Positions 13,387 through 26,194 of a stretch of DNA of 64,000 bases are shown here, one piece after another (position 1 is the stretch's first letter; the number at the start of each line of letters is the position of its first letter). This stretch comes from Dirofilaria immitis. Taxonomy: Eukaryota; Nematoda; Chromadorea; Rhabditida; Onchocercidae. The notes below the pieces were generated by a model that saw nothing but the letters and a program-made list of their open reading frames with translations, was not told the DNA's origin and ran no database searches. The position numbers were made by a program, and so were the translations under genes. Where the stretch lies: positions 620,001-684,000 of the forward strand of contig JAKNDB010000107.1 of assembly GCA_024305405.1 (NCBI GenBank). Direction: 5' to 3'.

Positions 13387-15097
13387 ATATTATTCTGTAA
13401 TTGATACCCTGAGTCGGAATAATAACTAGACTAATTTAAAATGTTCAGTAAAATTAGGACATTTAGAATGATTTCCCGGGAACATAAAAGAATTGAACTC
13501 ATTACCAATTAATTAAGAAATACCAAAAGAAGAAATATATATTAGCTATACAAAGCTCAACATGAAACGATCGAAAAAAAATTAAGAAGAATTGAATAAT
13601 ACAATCGTATTCTTGGATCTATTAACCATTGATATATTCAAAGAATTATAATTGCATGGAAATAATTAATCAAAGCGAAGGTATTTTAAGCTTATTAAAT
13701 CAATGAAGAAAAGTTAGAATAATTTTAAAATTATACAAAATGACTGTGAGCTAACAATTCATCACTAAATCCAGGATATACAATTCAAAATCTAATTTCT
13801 AGCAAGAAATAGTAGTAAAATTAGATGTAGCGGAAAATAAAAACCTAGCATAATTATGACTACCTATGCGTAGCGAATGATCAAAAGTAGTATAGAGATA
13901 ATTATCGATTAGTTTTAATATCGCAGTACATTCCTAAGCTAAAATTATCAGAAGAATTAAAGCAAATAAATGTAGTTTTTCAGAAGAATAATTCTTCAGA
14001 AGAAGCTAATAGAATTAAAGCAAATAAATGTAGTTTTTCAGAAGAATAATTCTTCAGAAGAAGCTAATAGAATATAAACTAAAGCAAAAATAATATGCCA
14101 TTAGAAGAGAAATTTCTATTGTAATTAAACAATTTAAGCAATCTTAAACAAATAAGACAATTACAAATTTAAGTAAGAAGAGATCTAAAGACATTGAAAT
14201 AAGAAGATCATAAATCTTTGTAATAATGATCATTGGGATAACGAATATCAAATCTATATCATTTTCAAACAAAGAATGAAGCGTTTGAGAAAAAACGCTT
14301 ATTTCAAATGTAATCGACCTTCAATATATGCGATGAATGATTGCAACAATATGAGTATATATGTTTGCATTGCAAAGATCTTGATAATACTACATTGTGT
14401 GTTATATGAAATATGGTTATAAACTACTGGATTAAGTAAAGAAGAAATAATTTCAATAATTTTAATCAATTCAATAATTTAACAAAAAGGATCAGAAAAA
14501 TATTTCCATTTTCTTCATTTTCTCAATTAGATTCCGATGAAATTACAAACAAACAAATTAATTTTAACTCTTAGATGTAAATAATTTCATACTAAGTGTT
14601 AAATATTTAATGTAATGACATTATTGATGGAAAAAAATTATGCATTTATATTACAAAGAAAATTTCTGCAAAAATAAATGAATCAAACGTTGCTGTTAAA
14701 TTTCGATTTATTCCTTATATGGAAGTTACAAACGTGTTGAATTGTAAGTACTAGATTTCGTCTACCATTTTGTGCTTTAAAATTCGCAATAAAACTTTTT
14801 GAAATTCTAAAAATTTATCTCAACTTATTACTTTGTCATAACACTGGAATGATATAGTTGCCAGTTCTTCATATATTGATTATGCTGATCTATTTTTTAT
14901 ATATTTAGATACGGTTTCCAAATTGTATCAAATAGATTGTTATCATTTGTAAAAAAAAAATCATTTTTTTAAATCATCTTTTATCATTTTTCATCATTTT
15001 TTCTATCATTTTTTTCTATTTAACCATTAGCAACTAAAAATTAAATTTTTCCGCCACTTTCTAATATCGTTTTCATTTCAAGGAAAAAAAACGTCAG
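13387..15097. other. Intergenic, no gene seen
   Basis: AT-rich DNA with a two-copy 58-base tandem duplication (listed separately). No exon or RNA gene could be supported. Confidence 0.5.
13953..14070. repeat. 58-base tandem duplication
   Basis: Two virtually identical copies of a unit starting AGAATTAAAGCAAATAAATG and containing TTCAGAAGAATAATTCTTCA, itself a near-palindrome. Confidence 0.9.
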
Positions 15098-15620
15098 ATC
15101 AAGCCGATGAATCATTTTCATCGCTATTTCTTCAGAAGAAAAGCTCTCTTTGATAAATAGTTACAAATATCAATGATTAAAGTAATATATTTAAAAAATA
15201 AAGAAAATTGAAAAAATTACTCGTAAAATTTGAATAGCCAAAAACATGACATCCAAGTTCTGTGCGGTTCAGATTTTGTCATGTTAAATGAACGACAAAC
15301 AAATAATTTAAGAATGTTTCAGAGCCATCGATTTGTCTTAAAATTTTTTTTTATATGCAAAGATGACCACCCAGCATCTTATTTCGATGAAAGAGCGGGA
15401 ATAGTGAGCTCTACAATTTCCGTTTGGCTGTAATAATGTTTATTACATGAGAGTGAAGAATATTTTATTTTATTTTTTTTTTAAAGAAAGAACTACCCAT
15501 TAATTTCCCATACGTTCAAACTCGTTATGTGTTGATAAATAAATGAACAAAAATTCGAGTAAAACAGTCTCATAGATAAGTGATAAAATGGATACAATAT
15601 GAAATTAGGTTCAATTGCAA
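15098..15620. repeat. Dispersed repeat segment A (partner at 28328-28850, inverted)
   Basis: The segment recurs as a near-identical inverted copy at 28328-28850. An open frame of 67 codons (15230-15433 here, 28510-28713 on the other strand) is preserved identically, which reflects recent duplication and is not evidence for a gene. The right part of the segment also belongs to the left arm of palindrome 1. Confidence 0.85.
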
Positions 15621-15689
15621 CTAAAAATTTTCCCAAATTTTATTAATTATTTTTAGCCATTAATCAAGCATTAATCAATAAAATATGAG

Positions 15690-16100
15690 AGGTAAAACAA
15701 TGCTCATAGTCTTGAATATGAAATTATTTTTCTAATGTTTACAGCCTATGCAATGCATTATTACACTTTTACTTTCATTCGTCCTTTTGGTATCCAAAAT
15801 TTGCGCTTTATTTTTGGAAATATTATGCTAAATTTCGGCATGGTATAGCGCTTCATGGTGTCATCGTATGAGAAGTCGGTAATTGGATCATGTACTTTGT
15901 TAAGGAAATTAGATGTTTGCATTCATCGTCTAGTTCCGAATTTTCTAATCTATTCTGTGATCTCCATAACTTCTGATCATCGTAACATAAACTCCATTTT
16001 TCCTTTTCTTCTTCGTTTATTCCTTCTGTCTACGATTGATTGATTAGCATCCATTCGACTAACTTAGAATCTTCCAAATGATAACTGTTTCATTTAACTT
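15690..16100 (-). pseudogene. BEL/Pao integrase zinc-binding-domain remnant (left arm)
   Basis: The complement reads, across broken frames, as the start of a Pao integrase: a His-rich stretch (HHEALYHAEI), then FWIPKGRMKVKSV and CIGC, the H2C2 zinc-binding pattern. Stop codons and frame changes show it is dead. The same remnant lies in the opposite orientation at 19070-19440 in the right arm. Confidence 0.7.
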
Positions 16101-16659
16101 GACATTGCTTGTAAGACGACTACATCTTGTTTTTTATTGTTCATTTCATAAATTTGAGAGTCTAAATGATGTCTCTATTAATCTGGATCACTTACTAAAG
16201 CGATTTCCATTTGTGAGAGAGAACTGCATTTCCTCGATTACTTAGATGTTCTTGCCCGTTTTGCTCTTCATATTCTCCCACAGACTGATATTCCCATTAA
16301 GATCAACCAACCACTTACGGGTTCCTATTTAAAAAAACGACTTAGACAGAATTATATTTCTTATTTCGTTTTTGTCTTTTTTAGATTAGGTCAACAAAAA
16401 TTTTTGCTTTTGAATAAAGAAATTTTTTCCGAAATGTTTATTAGTCATTTTGATTCTTAAGTTTTTCTGAATTAATTCTGTGCAAACAGATAAGTCAGTC
16501 CAAATACATTTTATTCAGCGAATACATTCGGAATTAATCTCACAAAATTCCGTTCCATAAAAGAATTTTTAATAGATCCGCTCCTAACGACATATGTTTG
16601 GTTGTAGACATACTAAATTTTTAATCCAGACTCTCTCTAAATTTATTAACAAATTATCT

Positions 16660-17165
16660 TTTAAATCGTTTTTTTAATTTTTGTCGCAAAAAACAAAATA
16701 AAATAAAATAACCTACAGCCAATTAAATCAATTTGGCAAAGATCGAAATAACATCCATATCACTTTAAATCAAAAACTTTTATTATGATACATATCAATT
16801 AATTTTAACGAATGATTTAGATCATAGAATTGATTAATGTGCAATGAAATGCATATTCCCTACATAAATGCTTCATGCCAATATATGAGCTATATTGAAG
16901 AATATTCAAACTTACAATATCACCAAATTGATTACCAAATTATTCTCTCTCATTAATTTATTTGTTATATTATCAGCAAAAAATCATTAAGTAATTTTTA
17001 AAAAGAACTCGACTATGTTCATTTAGTAGAATATGATTTATTATATAGTGTTTCAAATTTGCATTTTCTACTATAAATTATTTTTTAGAGCAAAGCACTT
17101 CAAACGACAAAAGGTAATCCAATTTTATCCTTTGTGTCATAATAATTTATTTTGTACATCCGGGA
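16660..17165 (+). repeat. LTR-like block, copy 1a
   Basis: Block of about 0.5 kb beginning near TTTTTGTCGCAAAAAACAA and passing through AACCTACAGCCAATTAAAT. Elsewhere (24150, and complement near 26190) this block directly follows the C-terminal coding end of a BEL/Pao element, so it is probably the 3' untranslated/LTR part of that family. Exact LTR ends were not determined. Confidence 0.65.
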
Positions 17166-18067
17166 AATTAAGTAAATAAGTTAGAAGTGAATAATTCAAA
17201 CAATTAAGTAATTCGAAATGGATTATTTTATTAACCTACAACATCATTCAGATCTGTAAATTACTCTTGTTTCTCTAACCTGTTTCTTTATTTCATTCCT
17301 TGAACATTTTATCCCGATTTTTATCATTCGGCCAAACCTTTTCCTGTCATCATGCAAAACGATCCGAGAAACTTCCATTGATAGCATCAATAATACTTAG
17401 ATATTATATTTCGACACAACCGCTCAACAAAGAAATGATTCTTTATTTTAGAATTTCAGAAAGAATGATTTATATCAGATATGCCAGTTTTCAATATAAA
17501 TGGAAGATTTCTTTTTCAAACTCCGTCCATTGGTTATCAAGCCAAATTCTTCACATTTCTGACAATATTATTTAGCTTTGATAAATTTCTTTTCATATGA
17601 TTGGCCGATTAGACCTAAATTTCACAAATATTTCTCTTTCGTTTATATTTTTGGTGTTTCAATCATTGGTCACAGAACAATTGCAGATTGATCAATACCA
17701 ATGCATTTTTGGATATATTCCTATTAATTTTCTGCTTTTTTTTGTAATTCAGGTGAGTCCTTAACAGATTCTGAGTAGTATGGATATACTTAAATACAAT
17801 CTGTGGGGCAGCAGATATGTATGAATTTTAATTTCAGGCTTGCGCCCCCACAAGGAGGACCACGAGGACTGCCAGGACGCCGAGGACGTGATGGAAGTCG
17901 AGGAATTCAAGGAGAAAAAGGCGATATAGGAGCGGAGGGCGATGAAGGTGAAAAGGGAATACCTGGAATTGCAGGACCGCCAGGCGAAGAAGGAGATCTA
18001 GGAGTCCAAGGAGCGGTCGGTGATCAAGGACTAGTAGGTATACGGGGAATGCACGTAAGGATGTAAG
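17166..18067 (+). repeat. Collagen-bearing core, copy 1
   Basis: Spacer of palindrome 1. It holds intron-like DNA, one collagen exon and a very short piece of the following intron. The 91-codon open frame at 17300-17575 recurs in the other cores but has no recognisable family and is not annotated as a gene. Confidence 0.75.
17838..18054 (+). pseudogene. Captured collagen exon, copy 1
   Basis: A 217-base exon follows TTTAATTTCAG and ends at CAC|GTAAGG. It encodes APPQ and then 22 uninterrupted Gly-X-Y triplets starting GPRGLPGRRGRDGSRGIQ and ending GLVGIRGMH. The reading frame is intact. There is no start codon, signal peptide, non-collagenous end or neighbouring collagen exon, so it is a fragment of a host collagen gene and not a complete gene. 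Copies 2 and 3 differ by a few residues (for example GDE versus GEE, and GVQGAV versus GDQGAA in copy 2). Which collagen it came from cannot be told. Confidence 0.8.
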
Positions 18068-19685
18068 GGTGTGCAAAATAAATTATTATGACACAAAGTT
18101 CCAAATTTGAAACATTGTATAATAAATCATATTCTATTAAATGAAAACAATCGAGTTCTTTTTAAGAATTAATTAATGATTTTTTGCTGATAATATAACA
18201 AATAAATTAATGAGAGAGAATAATTTGGTAATCAATTTGGTGATATTGTAAGTTTGAATATTCTTCAATATAGCTCATATATTGGCATGAAGCATTTATG
18301 TAGGGAATATGCATTTCATTGCACATTAATCAATTCTATGATCTAAATCATTCGTCAAAATTAATTGATATGTATCATAATAAAAGTTTTTGATTTAAAG
18401 TGATATGGATGTTATTTCGATTTTTGCCAAATTAATTTAATTGGCTGTAGGTTATTTTATTTTATTTTGCTTTTTGCAACAAAAATTTTAAAAAACGATT
18501 TAAAAGATAATTTGTTAATAAATTTAGAGAGAGTCTGGATTAAAAATTTAGTATGTCTACAACCAAACATATGTCGTTAGGAGCGGATCTATTAAAAATT
18601 CTTTTATGGAACGGTATTTTGTGAGATTAATTCCGAATGTATTCGCTGAATAAAATGTATTTGGACTGACTTATCTGTTTGCACAGAATTAATTCAGAAA
18701 AACTTAAGAATCAAAATGACTAATAAACATTTCGGAAAAAAATTTCTTGATTCAAAAGCAAAAATTTTTGTTGACCTAATCTAAAAAAGACAAAAACGAA
18801 ATAAGAAATATAATTCTGTCTAAGTCGTTTTTTTTAAATAGGAACCCGTAAGTGGTTGGTTGATCTTGATGGGAATATCAGTCTGTGGGAGAATATGAAG
18901 AGCAAAACGGGCAAGAACATCTAAGTAATCGAGGAAATGCAGTTCTCTCTCACAAATGGAAATCGCTTTAGTAAGTGATCCAGATTAATAGAGACATCAT
19001 TTAGACTCTCAAATTTATGAAATGAACAATAAAAAACAAGATGTAGTCGTCTTACAAGCGATGTCAAGTTAAATGAAACAGTTATCATTTGGAAGATTCT
19101 AAGTTAGTCGAATGGATGCTAATCAATCAATCGTAGACAGAAGGAATAAACGAAGAAGAAAAGGAAAAATGGAGTTTATGTTACGATGATCAGAAGTTAT
19201 GGAGATCACAGAATAGATTAGAAAATTCGGAACTAGACGATGAATGCAAACATCTAATTTCCTTAACAAAGTACATGATCCAATTACCGACTTCTCATAC
19301 GATGACACCATGAAGCGCTATACCATGCCGAAATTTAGCATAATATTTCCAAAAATAAAGCGCAAATTTTGGATACCAAAAGGACGAATGAAAGTAAAAA
19401 GTGTAATAATGCATTGCATAGGCTGTAAACATTAGAAAAAATAATTTCATATTCAAGACTATGAGCATTGTTTTACCTCTCATATTTTATTGATTAATGC
19501 TTGATTAATGGCTAAAAATAATTAATAAAATTTGGGAAAATTTTTAGTTGCCATTGAACTTAATTTCATATTGTATCCATTTTATCACTTATCTATGAGA
19601 CTGTTTTACTCGAATTTTTGTTCATTTATTTATCAACACATAACGAGTTTGAACGTATGGGAAATTAATGGGTAGTTCTTTTTTT
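18068..19685. repeat. Palindrome 1, right arm
   Basis: Inverted copy of 15487-17165. The LTR-like block here (about 18068-18500) is in reverse orientation, and the outer end matches the left arm up to GGGTAGTTCTTTTTTT, after which the sequences diverge. Confidence 0.9.
19070..19440 (+). pseudogene. BEL/Pao integrase zinc-binding-domain remnant (right arm)
   Basis: Mirror of the remnant at 15690-16100. In the + direction FWIPKGRMKVKSVIMHCIGC is readable in one frame and the preceding His-rich part in another. It is non-functional. Confidence 0.7.
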
Positions 19686-19689
19686 CGTA

Positions 19690-20154
19690 TCTAATTTTGC
19701 GAAAAAGTACTTGTAAATTTATAGAACCATGTATTCGTTAAGCATTACTTTTCAGTTGATAACTTGATTTATGATTTTTGAATGTGCAACACAATTTCTG
19801 TTGAAATAATTTTTCTCGTATTCTTATATAAAAAGAAAAATATATTAAAAATTCAGAAGCATCTTGCAAACGAATTTCTTCAAATATGATTGAAATGGAA
19901 AGTATCCTTTAAAAACTTTCTTGATTTCATTTTACTGATTTTCAAGCATTAATTGCAAAACTTTGTAACAAGTTATTGATGATATCCTATTGTATTTTGA
20001 TAATGGTTCTTGATTTTTGCTAATAAATTGTACGCTATTCGCAGATTTATTTTTTTATGTATCAATGATTTAAATTCTTCACTTAAGGTAGATTATAAAT
20101 AAGTGTTATGATATCTAGCATATTTCCCATTTTTCTTTGCCACTGCATGGGCAT
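19690..20154. repeat. Diverged copy of segment Q
   Basis: Partial, decayed similarity to the complement of 27640-28000 and to 31130-31500 (shared landmarks GAAATGGAAAGTATCCTT and GTTATGATATCTAG). It leads directly into the integrase fragment. Confidence 0.55.
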
Positions 20155-20790
20155 TAAAACTTCATATCGAAGAATAAATTCACATGGTTAAAGGAACTAT
20201 CTAAAGAGAGGAATGAAATAACATTATCAGATCTTATAGTAGCAACGAGAATTCTAATTACACAAGCATAATCACAAGGAATAACTGAAGTAGAAGTGAA
20301 TAAATGAGATCTGTACTATAACGAAATTGATTCCTATTGCAAATTAAGGCAATTAGATGTAGGTAGCTCAAATTTAATCTATCTTCCAAGACATCATCCT
20401 ATCACTGAATTTCTTATACTAAGACAACATGAAGAATTATGTCACGTAAGAATTGCCCATACTCCATCAAAAATTAGGAAGGAATTTCGAAACCTAAAGG
20501 AAGAACCGAAATCAAGCGAGTATTAAGTAAGTGCAAAAACTATAAAAGATGAGTGCAAAGCCATTCAAGTCACTGATAATGCCTAAACTTTCAGAAGCAC
20601 AAATTAAACAGCTCCAGAACATTTGAAAATAATGGATTATTAAAAATGAAACTGGATTAACTAAATGATGGATAGGTCTATTTGCATGTTTTACAACAAG
20701 AACTGTACATCTAGAAGTGGCAAATGATATATCATCTGAAAGCTTCATGAATGTATTAAGACGATTCATTGCATGGAGATCCAAATATGC
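20155..20790 (+). pseudogene. BEL/Pao integrase fragment, 5' part
   Basis: Conceptual translation across several stops gives LPRHHPITEFLILRQHEELCHV, an H2C2 zinc-finger start, then a region corresponding to the beginning of the integrase core, ending RRFIA near 20780. The inverted partner at 26950-27595 carries the same segment and continues into the rest of the integrase. Here it is cut off and joined to gag. Many stop codons; dead. Confidence 0.75.
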
Positions 20791-23700
20791 GGCCACAATT
20801 CTGGAATAGTTTTAACGCGGCTATACATCGCCAGGGAATCCCTAATATTCAAAAGCTCACTTATTTGATCTCGCGCATGAAAGGAGAGGCCTTAGAATCA
20901 ATCAAAGGTTATGATGTCACATCAGAAAAATATGGGTTAATAAGTTTTAATCGAAAAGTTCGGCAAACTAGACATTATAGTGAGGTCATTGTATACTGAG
21001 TTCTATGTTATCAAAAAATGACGAAGAATGGAAATCAAGCATAGAAGACAGGGAAAGGATTTTCTATTAATTAGTAAGCATAGAGACAGTTATTGAAAAT
21101 AGACTGCCATCTTGGATACTGGATAAGGTATACCAATTAAAAGCAGAAAGAGAAATTTGGACTGTTAATAACCTCTGATAATTCTTGATGACATTGGTCC
21201 AAAGAAATGAAGACATCAACAGGAGTCAAACACTCAAAAAGGAACAAAAATGAAAAGAATACTATTTAGAAGTGACAAAGGTGATACTTCTGCATTATTC
21301 ATCACAACTCAACAATCCAGTCATCCAATTCGAAACGCTCCAAGAGAACCACTAATTCAAAAAAGATTGGTAAGGATAAAAGACGGTGCGCGCTTTGTAA
21401 TCAAAATCATTGGGATACGAATGCCCAAATTATTCAACACTTAAAAAGCGAATCGAATGTTTAAGAAACAACAATGCATGCATTAATTGCCTCAGAACGG
21501 GACATGTAACAAACAATACAACCAACGGAAACGTTTGTGTTTCTAATGCAGAGACTAACATAATACGGCTTTGTTTTATGATAAATATGGCTCATATAAT
21601 ACTGGAGTAATCAGGGAGAAAGTTATTAATTCAATAAATCGACCAATCGACTACCAAGACAAGAGAACCCTTGTTCTATGCAGAAGAGTAGAGGTGATTA
21701 ATCCACATCTACTAGAAATGAAAAAAACGCCCTAGAATTATTTGACGTCAGATCACAATCATCTTTGTCTCAAAAAAGTTGGCGGATCGATTAAAACTAA
21801 CAAAAATCATAGAAGAAGATTTGAAGCTTTTCTCATTCGCTAATAGAGTTCCACAACAACAGCAGACGATTAAAGTGGAGATCGGAATGAGACTATAGGA
21901 TCCGAAATTATAACTTAATCTAACAGATAAATTACAAGTCATTAATTCAATGCTTCATAACATGTCCATATGATATGTCAAGAACAACCAAATGAAGCAG
22001 ATGGGTATTTGAAACAGCCAGATATACATGTTGGGGCTGACTACTTCCATGACTTCATGTCATCATATGAGATCTACAACATGCAGTCAGGATTTTACTA
22101 ATCATTACGAGGATTTGTCAGTAATAACAGGAAGTGGATATACCAATTATGGCTGGTAGTTTTGATAAAGATCAAGTCGAACTAAAACAGATCCTGTTAA
22201 AATTAATTCTATTCAAGTAACCACTACTGCCATAACAAATCAAGAAATAGATCAGTTCTAGAAATTAGAATTGATTGATATTCAGGAACAGCCGATTGCC
22301 CTGGATGACGAGAAGACACTAGAACAGTTCAAACAAAACATCAACAAGACGAATAAAAGATATCAGGTTCGCTGGCCGTAAAAAAACTCAAAAGTCAGCC
22401 TACCAGATAACTGTGGTCTTTGTATTGGACGATTAAAGAAATTAATAAAGCAGCTTCAAAGCAACAGACTATTACTTAATTGATTAATGAAATAATCAAG
22501 GAACAAATGCAACCGAATATCGTCAGAGAAGTGAAGCCAGAGATGAATCAAGTGGGCATTATACATTATTTACCACACCACGAAGTATTAACGCCAAGTA
22601 AATCAATAACAAATTTACGAATAGTTTATGATGCTTTGGTGATTTCAAAGGTATAGAAAGTTTGAGCGATGTCTTCTATCGTGGTCTTATTAGTCTACCC
22701 GACTTGGCTGGAGTTTTGCTTCGTTTTAGAATGATGAAAAATGTAATAATAGTTGATATTAAAAGGCATTTCTACAATTGCAACTATTTTCATCCAAACG
22801 AAACTGTATCGATTTTTGTGATTGAAAGATATTCAAGAAGAAATCACCAAGGAAAATCCAGCATATTATCATTTTCAAAGAGTTCCATTTGGAGTAATAT
22901 TATCACCCTTTCTATTATCAGCTACTCTCAATTATCATTTAGAGACCTATGGAAGCAAGCTCGCATTAGAGACAAGAATATTTTGCTAACAAAGAGAACT
23001 CAAAAGCGCTCAAAAATTATGAGGAAAATAAAAGCTATTTTTAAAGATGCTTCGATGAACATCAGGAAATTTCTCTCAAACGACAACAAATTCAATAAAA
23101 GCATTTCAGAAAACGATCAGGCAGATGAGATACGGCTCAAGAAAATTTTCGATATCAATTGGAATCCAAAAAGGGCGTTCTTCAACTCAAATTAAAACCT
23201 TGGAAAGAAGGGAATCTGGCAAAATGAACAATTTTACAATTCATAGCTGGGATATTACAGGCCGATTATAATTCAATTCAAATTCTTTCTCCAAAACTTA
23301 TGGAGAAAATACAGTACTTGGAATCAAGTTGTATCCGAGAAAACAAGACGATATGGAACTTCTTAACAAAAAAATGGCCAACAAATATAAAGGAATTACC
23401 ACGATTCGTAATCTATTGTCAGAGAAAATACAACTTCACGCCTTTACTGATATATCAAATATTTTGCTTATTCTGCAGCTATATATATATATTCGAAGTT
23501 ATTGAAGTAAAGGAATTCAAACTTCCTAATATTTGCAAAATCTAGAATAGCACCAATTAAAAACACAACAGTGTCGCGATTGGAGTTACTGGCAATACTT
23601 ATTGGAGTACGAGAAGTACAATTTGTAATAAATCAATTAGAATTCGAAAACATATCGGTAACATATGGTCTGATTCTAAATGTGTATTGCATTCGATTCA

Positions 23701-24010
23701 GAACTATTCCCGATTATTACCAAAATTTATATAAAACTGAATGGAAGAAATAAAGAAAACAAAGACTTCATTCCGCTATCTACTAAGCAGAGATAATCTA
23801 GTTGATATAGTAACAAAAGGACTCGCTCCAACAAAGTTCTCAAATTACGAAATGTGGGGAAAGGACCATCATGATTGGAGGTAGAAAGGATGAATTGGCT
23901 ACAATGGGAATATAACTTCGATAGAGAATATGAAAATAAAGAAGGAACGGAAACTTTTGTAGCGAAGATTACAACGAATTTCATTGCAAACAAAAGTTTT
24001 CAATTTATAG
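20785..24010 (+). pseudogene. Degenerate BEL/Pao retrotransposon body: gag, protease, reverse transcriptase, RNase H
   Basis: Readable pieces in the usual order. Gag: GDPNMRPQFWNSFNAAIHRQ followed by IQKLTYLISRMKGEALESIKGY (20780-20990). A zinc-knuckle remnant CINCLRTGH (21470-21520). Protease-region end: a GADYFHDF segment (22030-22060) and then a TGSGYTNYG remnant (22130-22150). RT: PHHEVLTPSKSITNLRIVYD, SDVFYRGLISLPDLAGVLLR and [17 protein letters not shown] text (22560-22950). RNase H region: SRLELLAILIGVREVQFVI (23570-23640). Numerous stops and frameshifts interrupt every domain and no catalytic RT motif is intact in frame. This is an old, inactive LTR element of the Pao group; no envelope-like gene was seen. 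Confidence 0.85.
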
Positions 24011-24143
24011 ACATAACTCAGATTAGCAAATGGTCATGACTGAGAAAATAAAAGAAATCAAAAGGGGAAGAGATGGAGAAGCTAGAAATGTTATAATAGA
24101 AACATCACAAGGCAAATTGTCAATTCAAGCAATAACAGCGACT
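24010..24143 (+). pseudogene. C-terminal tail of BEL/Pao integrase polyprotein (DUF5641-like)
   Basis: A stretch reading EIKRGRDGEARNVIIETSQG matches the C-terminal domain seen more completely in reverse at 26195-26714. Between RNase H and this tail the integrase core is missing. The LTR-like block begins immediately after it. Confidence 0.7.
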
Positions 24144-24147
24144 AGGC

Positions 24148-24640
24148 GTTTTTTTTAATTTTTGTCGCAAAAAAACAAAATAAAATAAAATAACCTACAG
24201 CCAATTAAATTAATTTGGCAAAAATCGAAATAACATCCATATCACTTTAAATCAAAAACTTTTATTATGATACATATCAATTAATTTTGACGAATGATTT
24301 AGATCATAGAATTGATTAATGTGCAATGAAATGCATATTCCCTACATAAATGCTTCATGCCAATATATGAGCTATATTGAAGAATATTCAAACTTACAAT
24401 ATCACCAAATTGATTACCAAATTATTCGTTATATTATCAGCAAAAATCATTAAGTAATTCTTAAAAAGAACTCGACTATGTTCATTTAGTAGAATATGAT
24501 TTATTATATAGTGTTTCAAATTTGCATTTTCTACTATAAATTATTTTTTAGAGCAAAGCACTTCAAACGACAAAAGGTAATCAATTTTTATCCCTTGTGT
24601 CATAATAATTTATTTTGTACATCCGGGAAATTAATTAAAT
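24148..24640 (+). repeat. LTR-like block, copy 2a
   Basis: Near-identical to 16660-17165. Its position directly after the polyprotein tail is the main reason for calling the block LTR-like. Confidence 0.7.
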
Positions 24641-25785
24641 AAATTAGAAGTGAATAATTGAAACAATTAAGTAATTCGAAATGGATCATAATCAGATATG
24701 CCAGTTTCCAATTATAAATGGAAGATTACAACATCATTCAGATCTGTAAATTACTCTTGTTTCTCTAACCTGTTTCTTTATTTCATTCCTTAAATATTTT
24801 ATCCCGATTTTTATCATTCGGCCAAATCTTTTCCTGTTAACTCTAAATTATCGTGTAACAACAATCCGAGAAACTTCCATTGATAGCATCAATAATACTT
24901 AGATATTATATTTCGACACAACCGCTCAACAAAGAAATGATTCTTTATTTTAGAATTTCAGAAAGAATGATTTATATCAGATATGCCAGTTTTCAATATA
25001 AATGGAAGATTTCTTTTTCAAACTCCGTCCATTGGTTATCAAGCCAAATTCTTCACATTTCTGACAATATTATTTAGCTTTGATAAATTTCTTTTCATGT
25101 AATTGGCCGATTAGACCTAAATTTCACAAATATTTCTCTTTCGTTTATATTTTTGGTGTTTCAATCATTGGTCACAGAACAATTGCAGATTGATCAATAC
25201 CAATGCATTTTTGGATATATTCCTATTAATTTTCTGCTTTTTTTTGTAATTCAGGTGAGTCCTTAACAGATTCTGAGTAGTATGGATATACTTAAATACA
25301 ATCTGTGGGGCAGAAGATATGTATGAATTTTAATTTCAGGCTTGCGCCCCCACAAGGAGGACAACGAGGACTGCCAGGACGCCGAGGACGTGATGGAAGT
25401 CGAGGAATTCAAGGAGAAAAAGGCGATATAGGAGCGGAGGGCGAGGAAGGTGAGAAGGGAATACCTGGAATTGCAGGACCGCCAGGCGAAGAAGGAGATC
25501 TAGGAGACCAAGGAGCGGCCGGTGATCAAGGACTGGTAGGTATACGGGGAATGCACGTAATGGGACGATAAGAGCAACAGGTGGAAAAGTTTGTCAGAAT
25601 TGAATTTTGAGAAGCAAATGATTTATTGTGTTTTGAAATTATACCTTCATCACTAATATTTTTAAATAATAAAGTAACTTTGAAAATTTGCAAATCTGAA
25701 TGATGTGGTAGTTAATGATTCATTTCGAATTACTTAATTGTTTCAGTTATTCATTTCTAACTTATTTACTTAATTTTCGGGTGTG
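24641..25785 (+). repeat. Collagen-bearing core, copy 2
   Basis: Longer core than copy 1: intron-like DNA, the collagen exon, and about 230 bases of following intron sequence. A short internal rearrangement near 24680-24730 has copied ATATGCCAGTTTCCAAT and ATGGAAGATT out of place. Confidence 0.75.
25340..25556 (+). pseudogene. Captured collagen exon, copy 2
   Basis: Same 217-base exon as copy 1 with an intact frame of 22 Gly-X-Y triplets; the first is GQR instead of GPR, and GEEGEK and GDQGAA replace GDEGEK and GVQGAV. Acceptor TTTAATTTCAG and donor CAC|GTAATG are retained. It could be spliced into a transcript but lacks all other parts of a collagen gene. Confidence 0.8.
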
Positions 25786-26190
25786 CAAAATAAATTATTA
25801 TGACACAAAGTTCCAAATTTGAAACACTATATAATATATCATATTCTATTAAATGAAAACAATCGAGTTCTTTTTCAAGAATTAATTAATGATTTTTTGC
25901 TGATAATATAACAAATAAATTAATGAGAGAGAATAATTTGGTAATCAATTTGGTGATATTGTAAGTTTGAATATTCTTCAATATAGCTCATATATTGGCA
26001 TGAAGCATTTATGTATGGGAATATGCATTTCATTGCACATTAATCAATTCTATGATCTAAATCATTCGTCAAAATTAATTGATATGTATCATAATAAAAG
26101 TTTTTGATTTAAAGTGATATGGATGTTATTTCGATTTTTGCCAAATTAATTTAATTGGCTGTAGGTTATTTTATTTTATTTTGTTTTTTT
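25786..26190 (-). repeat. LTR-like block, copy 2b (inverted)
   Basis: Reverse-orientation counterpart of 24148-24640, ending at CACCCAGTCGCTG, where the reversed BEL/Pao tail begins. Confidence 0.75.
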
Positions 26191-26194
26191 GCGA

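Larger units (their letters stand above)
15487..17165. repeat. Palindrome 1, left arm (about 1.6 kb inverted repeat)
   Basis: Inverted counterpart of 18068-19685. Readable landmarks include AACTACCCATTAATTTCCC near the outer end, the integrase remnant at 15690-16100, and from about 16660 the LTR-like block with AAAATAAAATAACCTACAGC. The arms differ by scattered substitutions and small indels. One larger gap in the right arm removes the inner stretch containing TAGAGCAAAGCACTTCAAAC. Confidence 0.9.

Noticed and set aside
17300..17575. 91-codon frame repeated at 24880 and 29824
   Set aside because: Repeated only because the cores are duplicated; no family, and copy 2 has a changed 5' end.
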